In this document: positions 1 to 7,814 of the stretch, piece after piece | How the letters are laid out: every line of letters begins with the position of its first letter | Position numbering within the stretch: the first letter of the stretch is position 1 | Assembly (NCBI GenBank): GCA_036277615.1 | Contig: DASUMQ010000246.1 | Coordinates: forward strand, 1-21,414 | Direction: 5' to 3' | From: RPQJ01 sp036277615 | GTDB taxonomy: Bacteria > Pseudomonadota > Gammaproteobacteria > Steroidobacterales > Steroidobacteraceae | Length of the DNA stretch: 21,414 nucleotides | Made by a program: the position numbers and the translations under genes | The notes under the pieces: model-generated | Told to the model about the DNA's origin: nothing | What the model saw: the letters and a program-made list of their open reading frames with translations, nothing else | Database searches by the model: none

Positions 1-515
1 CCGCTCGATGCGTGTGTGTGCATGGCCGTCGATTCGCCGGGCGCCAGGATCCGACGGAGCGCGCGCACGCGATCGTTCTCTAGTTCCGCCTGTCGATCGG
101 ACGCTGTCGCCTCCGAGCGACCGCCATCCCCGTCATGGTCAGGCAACAATTCGATGTACAGGTTGTGGAACGTCGACTCGCCGACGTTACGGACCCTGTG
201 CGTCAGTGCCGCCGGCGTCGCGCCATACGCGACGGCCCCCCGACGCAGACGCAAAGTCCTGGCCTGCCCATCCTTCGGATGGTCCTCAATGGTCGCGTCT
301 GCGAGTCGGACGGAAATTCCATCGTGCCGATGCACATGCCAGAGCGTGCTTTCGCCGCGCGGCAGCCAGACCTCGAACACGCGTACGTGCTCATTCTGCA
401 GCACGACCCGATGTGCCGGCTCCTGCTCGATCGGCACCGCGGATTGCGCCGACGCTTTCGCGGCGCACAGCACAAGGCAGCCCAGGCAGAGCACTTCCGC
501 GACTCGTTTCAGCAT
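1..515 (-). CDS. Exported tandem-cupin protein, 3' end cut by window edge
   Basis: The frame opens at an ATG on the minus strand at 515 and runs off the window at position 1 (171 codons visible). A GAGGT ribosome site lies 5 nt upstream of the start. The first 23 residues form a signal peptide (basic start, Leu/Val/Cys core, ending ASA before QS), so the product is probably periplasmic. The mature part has a cupin-like His pattern, H60-x-H62-x-H64, preceded by PRGEST. A similar block, APGEST followed by H166-x-H168, recurs about 105 residues later. The protein therefore appears to be two repeated cupin half-units, the second incomplete here. Paired His residues suggest metal binding, but I cannot assign an enzymatic role. 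It lies 29 nt downstream of the GFA-family gene and could be co-transcribed with it. Confidence 0.75.
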   Translation of the reverse strand, partial: MLKRVAEVLCLGCLVLCAAKASAQSAVPIEQEPAHRVVLQNEHVRVFEVWLPRGESTLWHVHRHDGISVRLADATIEDHPKDGQARTLRLRRGAVAYGATPAALTHRVRNVGESTFHNLYIELLPDHDGDGGRSEATASDRQAELENDRVRALRRILAPGESTAMHTHASS

Positions 516-544
516 TGGTCACCTCGTCGTCCGGCTCCTGCCAC

Positions 545-937
545 CTACTTCTCGAAGCGACCCGTGGCGTCACGATCGCGCTCGTATCGTCTCGTGAGCG
601 GAAACGGCGGCAACCACGACTCGCGACGGACGATCCAGCTTTCGTAGGTCGGCCTCAGTTGGTCAGGGGCATCCAGGGATCCCAGGTTCACTTCGATTTC
701 GTCGTCGGTGCGTGCGAAAACAGACGAGCCGCAGCGCGGACAGAAGAACCGCCCGGCGTAGTCGCGTGTGTCGCCGTCGACCGTGACCGCATCCTCCGGG
801 AACACCGCGGAAGCGTGAAAAAGCGCCCCGTGATGCTTGCGGCAGTCCAGGCAGTGACACAGGCCGACCCGGTATGGAGGGCCTGAGGCCACGAACCGGA
901 CGTCGCCGCAAAGGCAACCGCCCGTGTATCGATCCAT
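545..937 (-). CDS. GFA/CENP-V family zinc protein
   Basis: This 130-residue protein has the cysteine pattern of the GFA (glutathione-dependent formaldehyde-activating enzyme-like) fold: C8-x-C10 after GG, then C27-x-C29-x2-C32 (CHCLDC), and a late C66-x2-C69 (FFCPRCGS). In the family these Cys bind two zinc ions. The length matches the family (about 120-150 residues). The start at 937 is supported by a GAGGAGA ribosome site 6 nt upstream. Most members have no proven substrate; glutathione-linked formaldehyde binding is known for only a few, so the family name should not be read as a function. The tail after the last Cys pair is rich in Arg and Asp. The gene is upstream of the cupin gene on the same strand and 77 nt from the TRAP gene end. 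Confidence 0.88.
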   Translation of the reverse strand: MDRYTGGCLCGDVRFVASGPPYRVGLCHCLDCRKHHGALFHASAVFPEDAVTVDGDTRDYAGRFFCPRCGSSVFARTDDEIEVNLGSLDAPDQLRPTYESWIVRRESWLPPFPLTRRYERDRDATGRFEK

Positions 938-1014
938 GCTGCGTCTCCTCTTGATTCAAGCGGTCGGATTGATCACAACGGATCCCGTAACGCGAAGGGC
1001 CGATCGGTGAGCGA

Positions 1015-2565
1015 TCACTCCTGCTCGAGCTCCTCGAGGTTGTCGTAGTAGGGCTTGTTCTCGTCTGACGGCACGTCCTCGAACAGGTCGCTGAAATCAT
1101 CGGCGACGGGCGAGCCGCTCGGCGCCGGCGGTGCGAGCGAGGTCGGCCTCGCCGTCTCGATCCCGGCGGCCTCTGCCCGGAACAAGCGGTCGGGCAGGTA
1201 CGTGGCCAGGCTCGGCACCAGCCAGATCAGCGCGAGACCGGCCATTTGCAGGCTCACGAACGGCACGACGCCACGATAGATGTCGATCGTGCGTACGAAC
1301 CGGTGCGCGACGCCGCGCAGGTAAAAGAGCGCGAAGCCGAACGGCGGCGTCAGGAAGCTCGTCTGCAGGTTGAGGCCGATCATGACACCGAGCCAGACCG
1401 GGTCGACGCCGAGCTTGATCAGGGCCGGCGCGGCGATGGGCACGACGATGAAGACGATCTCGAACGTGTCGAGGAAAAAGCCGAGCACGAAGATCACGAG
1501 CATCACGGCGAGCACGGCCGAGAAGGCGCCGCCGGGCAGCGCATCGAGCGCCTCGTGCACCAGGTTCTCGCCGCCGAGCCCGCGGAAGACGAGGCTGAAC
1601 ACGCTGGCGCCCAGCAGGATCACGAACACCATCGACGTGATCGAGAGCGTCGTGCGCATCACGTCGTGCAGCACGCGGAACTCGAAGCGATTGCGCACGC
1701 CGGCGAGCAGCATCGCCCCGACCGCGCCGACCGAGGCCGATTCGGTCGGCGTCGCCACGCCCGCGAGGATCGAGCCGAGCACCGCGAGAATCAGCGCGAG
1801 CGGGGGCGCGAGCGCGCCGAGCGCGCGTCGCCCGAGTCCGGCCCGCTGCTCGTCGGTCATCGCGAGCGGCGGGCAGGACTTCGGGTCGAAGATGGACTTG
1901 ACGAGGATCCAGCTGAGGTAGAGGCCGACGAGCACGAGTCCGGGCAGCATCGCGCCGGCGAACAGCTGACCCACCGAGATCGGTTCGGGCGACAGGTTGC
2001 CGAGCTCGAGCTGGGCCTGCTGGTTGGCGCCCTGCAGGATGTCCCCGACGAAGATCAGCACCGTCGACGGCGGGATGATCTGGCCGAGTGTGCCCGCGGC
2101 GCAGATCGTGCCGGCGGCAAGCTTCGGGTCGTAGCCCGCGCGCATCATCGCCGGCAGCGACAGCAGGCCCATCGTGACGACCGTGGCGCCCACGATGCCG
2201 GTCGAGGCCGCGAGCAGTGCGCCGACGATGACGACCGAGTAGCCCAGGCCGCCGCGCAGGGAGCCGAAGAGCTCGCCCATCGTCGTGAGCAGCGCCTCGG
2301 CGATCTTCGAACGCTCGAGCATCACGCCCATGAACACGAACAACGGCACGGCGACGAGCGTCTCGTTGGTCATCGTGCCGAAATAGCGCCCCACCAGCGC
2401 GGAGAGAATCGCGACGTCGAACACGCCGCAGGCGATGCCGAGCGTCGCGAAGAACAGGCCGACGCCTGCGAGCGTGAAAGCGACCGGATAGCCCGCCATG
2501 ATCGCGAGCACGGTCCCGGCGAACATCGCGACCGACAGCACTTCGCCGATCAGCACCTCGCTCAC
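1015..2565 (-). CDS. dctM: TRAP transporter large membrane subunit (DctM family)
   Basis: The 516-residue polytopic membrane protein matches the DctM/SiaM large TRAP subunit, which carries the ion-coupled transport channel in the inner membrane. Seen in sequence: multiple long hydrophobic helices, an AASTGIVGATVVTMGLL segment, and the hallmark GYDPKLAAG...AAGTLGQIIPPS stretch around residues 143-168. The start is GTG at 2565. It is longer than many DctM proteins (about 425 residues). Part of the excess is a hydrophilic loop around residues 220-250, and part is an acidic, proline-rich C-terminal tail of about 50 residues ending LEELEQE, presumably cytoplasmic. It lies 24 nt after the small-subunit gene. 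The substrate cannot be read from the sequence; TRAP systems mostly carry organic acids. Confidence 0.93.
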   Translation of the reverse strand: MSEVLIGEVLSVAMFAGTVLAIMAGYPVAFTLAGVGLFFATLGIACGVFDVAILSALVGRYFGTMTNETLVAVPLFVFMGVMLERSKIAEALLTTMGELFGSLRGGLGYSVVIVGALLAASTGIVGATVVTMGLLSLPAMMRAGYDPKLAAGTICAAGTLGQIIPPSTVLIFVGDILQGANQQAQLELGNLSPEPISVGQLFAGAMLPGLVLVGLYLSWILVKSIFDPKSCPPLAMTDEQRAGLGRRALGALAPPLALILAVLGSILAGVATPTESASVGAVGAMLLAGVRNRFEFRVLHDVMRTTLSITSMVFVILLGASVFSLVFRGLGGENLVHEALDALPGGAFSAVLAVMLVIFVLGFFLDTFEIVFIVVPIAAPALIKLGVDPVWLGVMIGLNLQTSFLTPPFGFALFYLRGVAHRFVRTIDIYRGVVPFVSLQMAGLALIWLVPSLATYLPDRLFRAEAAGIETARPTSLAPPAPSGSPVADDFSDLFEDVPSDENKPYYDNLEELEQE

Positions 2566-2589
2566 GCGGTGTTGACCCGAGGTCGGGCG

Positions 2590-3141
2590 TCAGAGCCGCT
2601 CATCGCTCACCTTGTCCTGCTCAGGATCGGGCAGCGGGCGACCGGCCAGGAACAGTGCACGCCGCACGAGCAACGCGAGCCCCTGCAGGAACATCAGCGC
2701 GCAGAACACCCAGAGCGCCGACTTGAGCAGGTACAGCGCCGGCATGCCGTCCGGCGTGTTGGAGGTTTCGCGGATCGCCCACGAAGACAGCACGAACGGC
2801 GCCGAGGTCACCGCGAGCACCGCAAGCCACGGAAACAGGAACAACAACGTGCCGAGCACGTCGACCCAGGCGCGGCCGCGTGCGCTCATGCGGCCGTACA
2901 CGACGTCGACGTTGACGTGGCCGCGGTGGAGCATCGTGTAGCCGGCGCCGACCATGAACACGATCGCGTGCTGCCAGACGTAGAGCTCCTGCATCCACGG
3001 GCGCCCGATGTCGAAGGCGTAGCGCAGCACGACGACCGCGAAGCAGGTGAGCACGCAGCCGAGCGTGAGCCAGGCGACGGCGCGTCCGGTCCACTCGTTG
3101 AGTGCCTCGCACGCGTGGACGAGACGCCGCAGCCACTCCAT
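2590..3141 (-). CDS. dctQ: TRAP transporter small membrane subunit (DctQ family)
   Basis: A 183-residue protein with four predicted membrane helices: roughly residues 21-42, 55-72, 92-115 and 139-162. It has the loop motif GHVNVDVVYGRMS between helices 2 and 3, which is typical of DctQ/SiaQ. The small subunit pairs with DctM in the inner membrane and helps dock the periplasmic binding protein. The start ATG at 3141 lies only 2 nt after the stop of the flavodoxin gene, so translation is probably coupled. A Shine-Dalgarno sequence is weak or absent. It is followed after 24 nt by dctM. The hydrophilic C-terminus (about 20 residues) is rich in Asp, Glu and Arg. No DctP gene is present on either side within the window. 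Confidence 0.9.
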   Translation of the reverse strand: MEWLRRLVHACEALNEWTGRAVAWLTLGCVLTCFAVVVLRYAFDIGRPWMQELYVWQHAIVFMVGAGYTMLHRGHVNVDVVYGRMSARGRAWVDVLGTLLFLFPWLAVLAVTSAPFVLSSWAIRETSNTPDGMPALYLLKSALWVFCALMFLQGLALLVRRALFLAGRPLPDPEQDKVSDERL

Positions 3142-3143
3142 GC

Positions 3144-3659
3144 TCAGAACAACCCCATCTCGAGTCCGGCCGCGAGCGTCGCCCCGACCTCTTCGCAGCG
3201 CTGCAGGTCCGCGGCGTCGATGACCTTGCGAGCCAGGATGCGCTCCGGCGTCTGCGCGTGCGTGATCACGATCGTGACGGGCGCGACCGGCTTCAGTCGC
3301 CAGCCGAGCGCGATGCGCTCGACCTGTCGCGCGGCGCCTTCGCCGTCGCTGCCCGCGCAGATCAACGTCGCATAGGGTCGTCCATTGATGCGGTCGAGCG
3401 CGGCGTAGTACGTGCGGTCGAAGAAGTCTTTCATCATGCCGCTCATCGAGGCGAGGTTCTCGGGTGTCGCAAACAGGTACCCGTCGGCTGCGAGCACGTC
3501 GTCGGGCTGCGCGTCCGGCGCGCGCAAGGACCGAACCCGCACGCGCTCGCTGGCCGCGCCCGCGCCACGCACCGCAGCCTCGGCCATCTGCCGAGTGCCG
3601 TCGGTCATCGTGTGGTAGACGACGAGCAGGGTCTTGCCGGGCGCTGCCCCAGAGGTCAT
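3144..3659 (-). CDS. Flavodoxin-family / NAD(P)H-dependent oxidoreductase-like protein
   Basis: The 171-residue protein starts with a flavodoxin beta strand and phosphate loop (LLVVYHTMTDGTRQMAEA, residues 11-28), the site that holds the FMN phosphate in this fold. A second conserved region, ATPENLASMSGMMKDFFDR (about residues 64-82), matches the WrbA/flavodoxin-2 type loop next to the isoalloxazine ring. It is cytoplasmic, with no signal peptide. Known relatives are FMN electron carriers or NAD(P)H:quinone/azo reductases; I cannot choose between these. The gene is 34 nt after the SRPBCC gene and 2 nt before dctQ, so it is probably co-transcribed with the transporter. No clear ribosome site precedes ATG 3659, but no better start is seen. 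Confidence 0.82.
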   Translation of the reverse strand: MTSGAAPGKTLLVVYHTMTDGTRQMAEAAVRGAGAASERVRVRSLRAPDAQPDDVLAADGYLFATPENLASMSGMMKDFFDRTYYAALDRINGRPYATLICAGSDGEGAARQVERIALGWRLKPVAPVTIVITHAQTPERILARKVIDAADLQRCEEVGATLAAGLEMGLF

Positions 3660-3693
3660 GGGCGCGTATTGATGACTGATGCGATGTCCGGTT

Positions 3694-4275
3694 TCAAGGC
3701 GAACCGGCGGACGGCGCGCGACGACGCACCTCCTGCAACACGCCCTCGAACTGTTTCTGAACCCGGTTACGCATCAGCACCGGTCCGATCAAGGGCGGCA
3801 CCCAGAACGCCGTCTCAACGGCGGCGAGGTACGCGATGTTGCAGTGAGTCGCGTCGCCCGCAACGGTCCAGCTGCCGTTCATCTGGCGCAGATTGCCGGC
3901 TACGCGGTCGAACTCGATCCGCTCGGGCGGTTGCTCGCGGACTGCGAGCGTCACGTCGAGCGTGTAGTTGAAAGGGCCCGCACTCGCCTTGCCGATCTGA
4001 TGCAACATGACAGGATCGCCGGGCGCACTGACGACCTCGCTCGAGATCAGGCCCGGCACGAATTCCTCGAGCCGGTCGAAGTCCGCGAGCACGGCGTAGC
4101 AGGTCGTCGCGGGCGCATCCGCGCGGAGTGTCGCGCGCACGTGCAGCACGCGCCCTTTGCGCGTCACGTCCGTCACGAGTGAGTCGTCGGCCTGCGCGCC
4201 AGCCGGCACGACCGTCACGAGGGCGAGCAGCGTTGCCGCGACCGGTCGGCTCCGGGACAATCCTGCGATGCGCAT
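3694..4275 (-). CDS. Exported SRPBCC (START-like) family protein
   Basis: The product of 193 residues begins MRIAGLSRSR, followed by a hydrophobic stretch and an AGAQA-DD cleavage site, which gives a signal peptide of about 28 residues and periplasmic location. The mature part has an SRPBCC/polyketide-cyclase pattern: a strand pair with VRATLRADAPATTCYAVLAD, then FDRLEEFVPGL, and later GSWTV and a C-terminal helix (MRNRVQKQFEGVLQEV). Relatives bind hydrophobic ligands in a helix-grip cavity; the ligand here is unknown. I chose ATG 4275 over the upstream in-frame ATG 4305 because GAGGAG lies 4 nt before it and the signal peptide begins there. The start overlaps that of the divergent ureohydrolase. 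The gene is 34 nt upstream of the flavodoxin gene and may lead that operon. Confidence 0.8.
   Translation of the reverse strand: MRIAGLSRSRPVAATLLALVTVVPAGAQADDSLVTDVTRKGRVLHVRATLRADAPATTCYAVLADFDRLEEFVPGLISSEVVSAPGDPVMLHQIGKASAGPFNYTLDVTLAVREQPPERIEFDRVAGNLRQMNGSWTVAGDATHCNIAYLAAVETAFWVPPLIGPVLMRNRVQKQFEGVLQEVRRRAPSAGSP
4268..4275. other. Shared palindromic start site of two divergent genes
   Basis: The 8-bp palindrome ATGCGCAT contains ATG for the plus-strand ureohydrolase (4268-4270) and, on the other strand, ATG for the SRPBCC gene (4275-4273). Both proteins therefore begin Met-Arg-Ile. If both starts are right, there is no intergenic space, and the promoter and leader of each gene lie inside the coding sequence of the other. 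Confidence 0.7.
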
Positions 4276-5071
4276 CCAGCTCCTCGGCGTGCCGACGGAC
4301 GTCAACTCGTCGTACCGGCGGGGCGCCGCGCTGGGCCCCGGCGCGATCCGTCGCGCCTGGCAACGTTACCAGCAGTTCGGCAACGCGACGACCGAATGCG
4401 GGCTCGAAATCGGCCGCGACCTGTGGCTCGAGGACCTCGGCGACCTCGCGCTCGACGAAACCGAGGCCGACCATGCGCGGATCGCGGACGCCGCGGCACG
4501 CGCGGCGGCGCGGGGGCCGTTGCTGAGCCTCGGCGGCGATCACGCCGTGACGTTCCCGCTGGTCGAAGGACTCGCGCGGGTGCACGGGCCCCTAAACCTG
4601 CTGCACGTCGACGCGCACCCGGACCTGTACGACGACTACGAGGGCAACCCACGCTCGCACGCGAGCCCGTTTGCGCGGATCCTCGAGCGGGGCCTCGCCC
4701 GGCGGCTGGTGCAGGTGGGAGTGCGGACCTGGAACGCGCACAACCGGGCGCAGGCGCGACGTTTTGGGGTCGAGGCGGTGGCGTGGGACGGCTTCGACGT
4801 CGACCGCGTGCCGATTCCGGACGCGCCGCTCTACGTCACCATCGATCTCGACGGGATCGACCCGGCGTTTGCGCCGGGCGTGTCGCACCCGGAGCCCGGC
4901 GGGTTGAGCGTGCGCGACGTCGTCCGCCTGCTCGGGCGAATCCAGTCCCGGGCCGTCGGCGCGGACGTCGTGGAACTCAATCCGACGCAGGAGGCGGGCG
5001 ACGCGACGGCGATCGTCGCGGTGAAGCTCCTCAAGGAACTGGCGAGCGCGATGGCGCGCGGCGGGCATTGA
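4268..5071 (+). CDS. Ureohydrolase (agmatinase/arginase/formiminoglutamase family)
   Basis: This 267-residue cytosolic enzyme carries the full set of binuclear manganese ligands of the ureohydrolase fold: GGDH (H92), H-V-D115-A-H117-x-D119, and IDLDGID (D193, D195). It is followed by the family signature FAPGVSHPEPGGLS. The family hydrolyses guanidino or formimino compounds: arginine to ornithine, agmatine to putrescine, formiminoglutamate to glutamate, and others. The length fits the family. The residues after the first metal motif (SHASPF rather than the agmatinase SHGT) do not let me fix the substrate. The start at 4268 fits the natural N-terminal strand MRIQLLGVPTDVNSSYRRG; an earlier in-frame ATG at 4157 lies within the divergent gene and adds no conserved sequence. 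A gene-free stretch follows before the TonB receptor. Confidence 0.9.
   Translation: MRIQLLGVPTDVNSSYRRGAALGPGAIRRAWQRYQQFGNATTECGLEIGRDLWLEDLGDLALDETEADHARIADAAARAAARGPLLSLGGDHAVTFPLVEGLARVHGPLNLLHVDAHPDLYDDYEGNPRSHASPFARILERGLARRLVQVGVRTWNAHNRAQARRFGVEAVAWDGFDVDRVPIPDAPLYVTIDLDGIDPAFAPGVSHPEPGGLSVRDVVRLLGRIQSRAVGADVVELNPTQEAGDATAIVAVKLLKELASAMARGGH
4280..4285 (-). promoter_or_regulatory. Ribosome binding site deciding the SRPBCC start
   Basis: GAGGAG on the minus strand lies 4 nt before ATG 4275. It is the reason for preferring this start to the in-frame ATG at 4305. It lies within codons 5-6 of the ureohydrolase gene on the opposite strand. Confidence 0.6.
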
Positions 5072-5122
5072 GACCGGCCGAACGGCTGCGTTGCGTGGGC
5101 ACGACGGGTGCTCGACGTCAAA

Positions 5123-5158
5123 TCTAGAAGCCAATTCAAGTCTAGACTCGTTTACAAT
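5123..5158 (+). promoter_or_regulatory. AT-rich candidate promoter/operator before the TonB receptor
   Basis: This short patch in the 221-bp gap (5072-5292) is much richer in AT than its surroundings. It holds two TCTAGA palindromes (5123-5128 and 5141-5146, 18 bp apart start to start) and a good -10-like TACAAT (5153-5158). No convincing -35 sits 16-18 bp upstream, so an activator or another sigma factor would be needed. It is the best promoter candidate for the receptor gene. The remainder of the gap shows nothing else I can name. Confidence 0.3.
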
Positions 5159-5282
5159 CATTAGCTTACGCCAGCTGCTCTCGCCGTGCGCGGGCGACCG
5201 GCCGCCCGTTTGTCGCGCCCGGTTCACTTCGAAAATCGCTTGCTCCATACTCGGGCCCGCCGAAACCATTCCAGCCACAGGT

Positions 5283-5287
5283 GAGGA
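5283..5287 (+). promoter_or_regulatory. Ribosome binding site deciding the TonB receptor start
   Basis: GAGGA within AGGTGAGGA lies 5 nt before ATG 5293. An in-frame GTG at 5281 would overlap this site, so ATG 5293 is the better start. It also gives a clean signal peptide. Confidence 0.65.
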
Positions 5288-5292
5288 CGACC

Positions 5293-7677
5293 ATGCACTA
5301 CTCGCGATTGCGCTCTGCAGTGTTGCTGGCCCTGGCGGTGCCGGGTGTCTCGTACGGCCAGGCGACGCCCGCGCCGCTCGAGGAAATCGTCGTCACGGCG
5401 CAGAAACGCAGCGAGTCGCTGCAGGACATCCCGTTCTCGGTGGCGGCCGTCACTGAGGAAACGCTGCGGCGGTCCGGCGCCACGAACATCGTCGAGCTCG
5501 CCCGCAACGTCTCGGGCCTCGCCATCACCGACCTGGGCCCCGGCCAGAGCCAGGTGGCGATCCGCGGGATCAGCGCTGGGCAGATCATCCGTGACCAACC
5601 CGGCGTCAAGGAGTCGGTCGGCATCTACCTCGACGAATCGGCGATCTCGGTCGCCCTGTTCACGCCCGACCTCGACCTCTACGATCTCGAGCGCGTCGAG
5701 GTGCTGCGTGGACCGCAGGGCACGCTGTTCGGTGCCGGCTCGTCATCGGGGACGCTGCGGTACATCACGCGACAGCCGGAGCTCGGGAGGTTCGGCGCAT
5801 CGACGGAGCTCACGGCCGCGACCGTGCAGGACGGCGAGTTCGGCGGCGGAGTGAAGGGTGCCCTGAACCTGCCGATGGGCGAGACGGTCGCCGCGCGCAT
5901 CGTCGGGTACTACTCGCAGTTGCCGGGCTTCATCGACTCGATCTACCCCGACCGCGGCAAGAAGGAAGACGTCAACAGCGGCGAGCGCACCGGCGTGCGC
6001 GCGTCGCTGCGGTTCGAGCCGAACGACCAGCTGACCGTCACGCCGCGCATCGTCTACCAGAAGCTCGAGACCGACGGTTTCCCGCGCATCGACATCTGGA
6101 ACATCCTCGGCAACCCATACACGACGACCGAAACGCCGGTCGACTTCGGCGAGCGCAGCCAGGTGACGCAGTTCACGGAGGGCCTCGACGACGACTTCAC
6201 GCTGGGCGACCTGAACGTCAGTTACGACTTCGGGTCGATGTCGCTGACCTCGATCACTTCCTACACGGATCGACAGGTCCAGGTACGGCGCGACGCGAGC
6301 CAGCTCACGGGCAGCGTCACGTACGACATCGAAGGCGACCCCGGCTACGTCTCATCGCACGTGCGCCTCGACTCGGCGCTGGTCGACGACACCGATCTGG
6401 AGGCGTTCAGCCAGGAAGTGCGGTTGGCGTCCAATGAGTCCGACGCGACGTTCCGCTGGCTCGTGGGCGCGTTCTATCAACAAGTGGACCGCTATTATCG
6501 ACAGTCGCTGCCGACACCGGGGTGGGACGCCGCCCTGGGCATCGACAACACGGAGCTCAACGCGCCGGCCGACCATCCCTACTTCTCCGAACTGACGTAC
6601 GACTTCGAGCAGTTCGCGGCATTCGGCGAGGGGACGTTCCAGTTCTCCGACCAGTGGAGCCTGACCGCCGGCCTGCGGTACTACGACTTCAGCGAAGACC
6701 GCACCATCACCTTCGCGGGGGTGTTCGCCGATCCCAACATCATCACCGACGTGCCGGGCACGACCGAGTCCGACGGCTTCTCGCCGCGCGTGATCCTGGA
6801 GTTCAACCCGACTGACGACGTCATGTTGACGGCCCAGGTCGCGCGTGGCTTCCGGCTGGGCGGCATCAACGATCCGCTGAACGAGGGACTCTGCGGATCC
6901 CAGGAAGAGATCGACACCTACGGTGGTTACCCTATCTGGGAGGACGAGAAGACCACCAACTACGAGCTCGGCACCAAGACCCGCTGGGCGGACGGGCGGG
7001 TGCAGTTCAACGCCGCAGCGTTCTACACCGACATCGACGGGTTGCAGGTCGTGGTCAACACGACTTGCTCGTCCCGCATCATCCTCAACGCGCAGGCCCG
7101 GTCCATCGGTGGCGAGCTCGAACTGTTCGCCCGTCCCAGCGACAACTGGGACTTCGGCCTGACGGCCACCTACGTGAACGCGGAGATCACGGAAACGCAG
7201 CGTGGGCCGGACGGCAGTCCGCTCGCGGGCATCCGGGAGGGCAATCGCCTGCCGACCTCGCCGGAGCTGCAGGCGGCGGCGAGCGCGACCTATTCCTGGC
7301 CGTGGAGCAGCACGTTGAACGGCTACGTGAACTTCACGGTGCAGCACGTCGGTTCGTCGTACACGCAACTCGCGGATCAGGAAGCCGGCTTCGGCACGCT
7401 TTCGACGGACCCGACGGGCAACGAGGGCATCCTGCGCGGTTTCGGCGCACCGTCGATCCAGTCGTTTGCGTTCGACCCAGAATTGCCGGACTACCAGATC
7501 GGCAACCTGCGCTTCGGCGTCGAGGCAGAACAGTGGGAGTTGGCGGCATTCGTCAACAACCTCTGGGACGAGCGCGCGTTCGTGTCGCTCGATTATGAGC
7601 GAGGCAGGAGCGCGCGCATCGGCTACCTGACCAACCAGCCGCGCACCTACGGGGTCACGCTGAACTACAACTTCTAG
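5293..7677 (+). CDS. TonB-dependent outer membrane receptor
   Basis: The 794-residue protein begins with a signal peptide (MHYSRLRSAVLL..., cut after GQA near residue 24). A TonB-box-like EEIVVTAQKR follows at about residues 30-39. The plug domain comes next (IPFSVAAVTEETL, QVAIRGIS, YLDESAIS, and the conserved LERVEVLRGPQGTLFGAGSSSGTLRYITRQP). The remainder is a beta barrel of alternating aromatic and polar strands, and it ends YGVTLNYNF with the C-terminal Phe used for outer-membrane insertion. Such receptors import large or scarce ligands (siderophores, vitamins, glycans, and others) using TonB energy. Two Cys in one barrel loop (near LCGSQEEID and TTCSS) could form a disulfide. No neighbouring catabolic or siderophore genes show the ligand. 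A hairpin follows 13 nt after the stop. Confidence 0.95.
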   Translation: MHYSRLRSAVLLALAVPGVSYGQATPAPLEEIVVTAQKRSESLQDIPFSVAAVTEETLRRSGATNIVELARNVSGLAITDLGPGQSQVAIRGISAGQIIRDQPGVKESVGIYLDESAISVALFTPDLDLYDLERVEVLRGPQGTLFGAGSSSGTLRYITRQPELGRFGASTELTAATVQDGEFGGGVKGALNLPMGETVAARIVGYYSQLPGFIDSIYPDRGKKEDVNSGERTGVRASLRFEPNDQLTVTPRIVYQKLETDGFPRIDIWNILGNPYTTTETPVDFGERSQVTQFTEGLDDDFTLGDLNVSYDFGSMSLTSITSYTDRQVQVRRDASQLTGSVTYDIEGDPGYVSSHVRLDSALVDDTDLEAFSQEVRLASNESDATFRWLVGAFYQQVDRYYRQSLPTPGWDAALGIDNTELNAPADHPYFSELTYDFEQFAAFGEGTFQFSDQWSLTAGLRYYDFSEDRTITFAGVFADPNIITDVPGTTESDGFSPRVILEFNPTDDVMLTAQVARGFRLGGINDPLNEGLCGSQEEIDTYGGYPIWEDEKTTNYELGTKTRWADGRVQFNAAAFYTDIDGLQVVVNTTCSSRIILNAQARSIGGELELFARPSDNWDFGLTATYVNAEITETQRGPDGSPLAGIREGNRLPTSPELQAAASATYSWPWSSTLNGYVNFTVQHVGSSYTQLADQEAGFGTLSTDPTGNEGILRGFGAPSIQSFAFDPELPDYQIGNLRFGVEAEQWELAAFVNNLWDERAFVSLDYERGRSARIGYLTNQPRTYGVTLNYNF

Positions 7678-7690
7678 CGAAGTGACCGGG

Positions 7691-7715
7691 CCCGGTCGAG
7701 GTGCTCTCGACCGGG
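7691..7715 (+). terminator. GC-rich hairpin after the TonB receptor
   Basis: A perfect 10-bp stem, CCCGGTCGAG / CTCGACCGGG, closes a 5-nt loop (GTGCT). It begins 13 nt after the receptor stop codon. It overlaps the 14-bp palindrome GACCGGGCCCGGTC (7684-7697), which would form an alternative structure. No T-run follows, so it may be a processing or stability hairpin or a non-canonical terminator rather than a classical intrinsic terminator. Confidence 0.45.
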
Positions 7716-7814
7716 GTCCGGCTGCGTCCGGTCGAACGCGACGGCGTGCCCGGTGTCGAGCCGCATGCCGCTGAAATCGCCGAGCGAAACAGCCGCTCGA
7801 CGATCCGCCTCTGC

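Noticed and set aside
1246..3375. Plus-strand open frame of 709 codons across the TRAP genes
   Set aside because: Low-complexity composition (Glu, His, Arg, Ala) typical of an antisense shadow, and clear DctM and DctQ motifs lie on the other strand.
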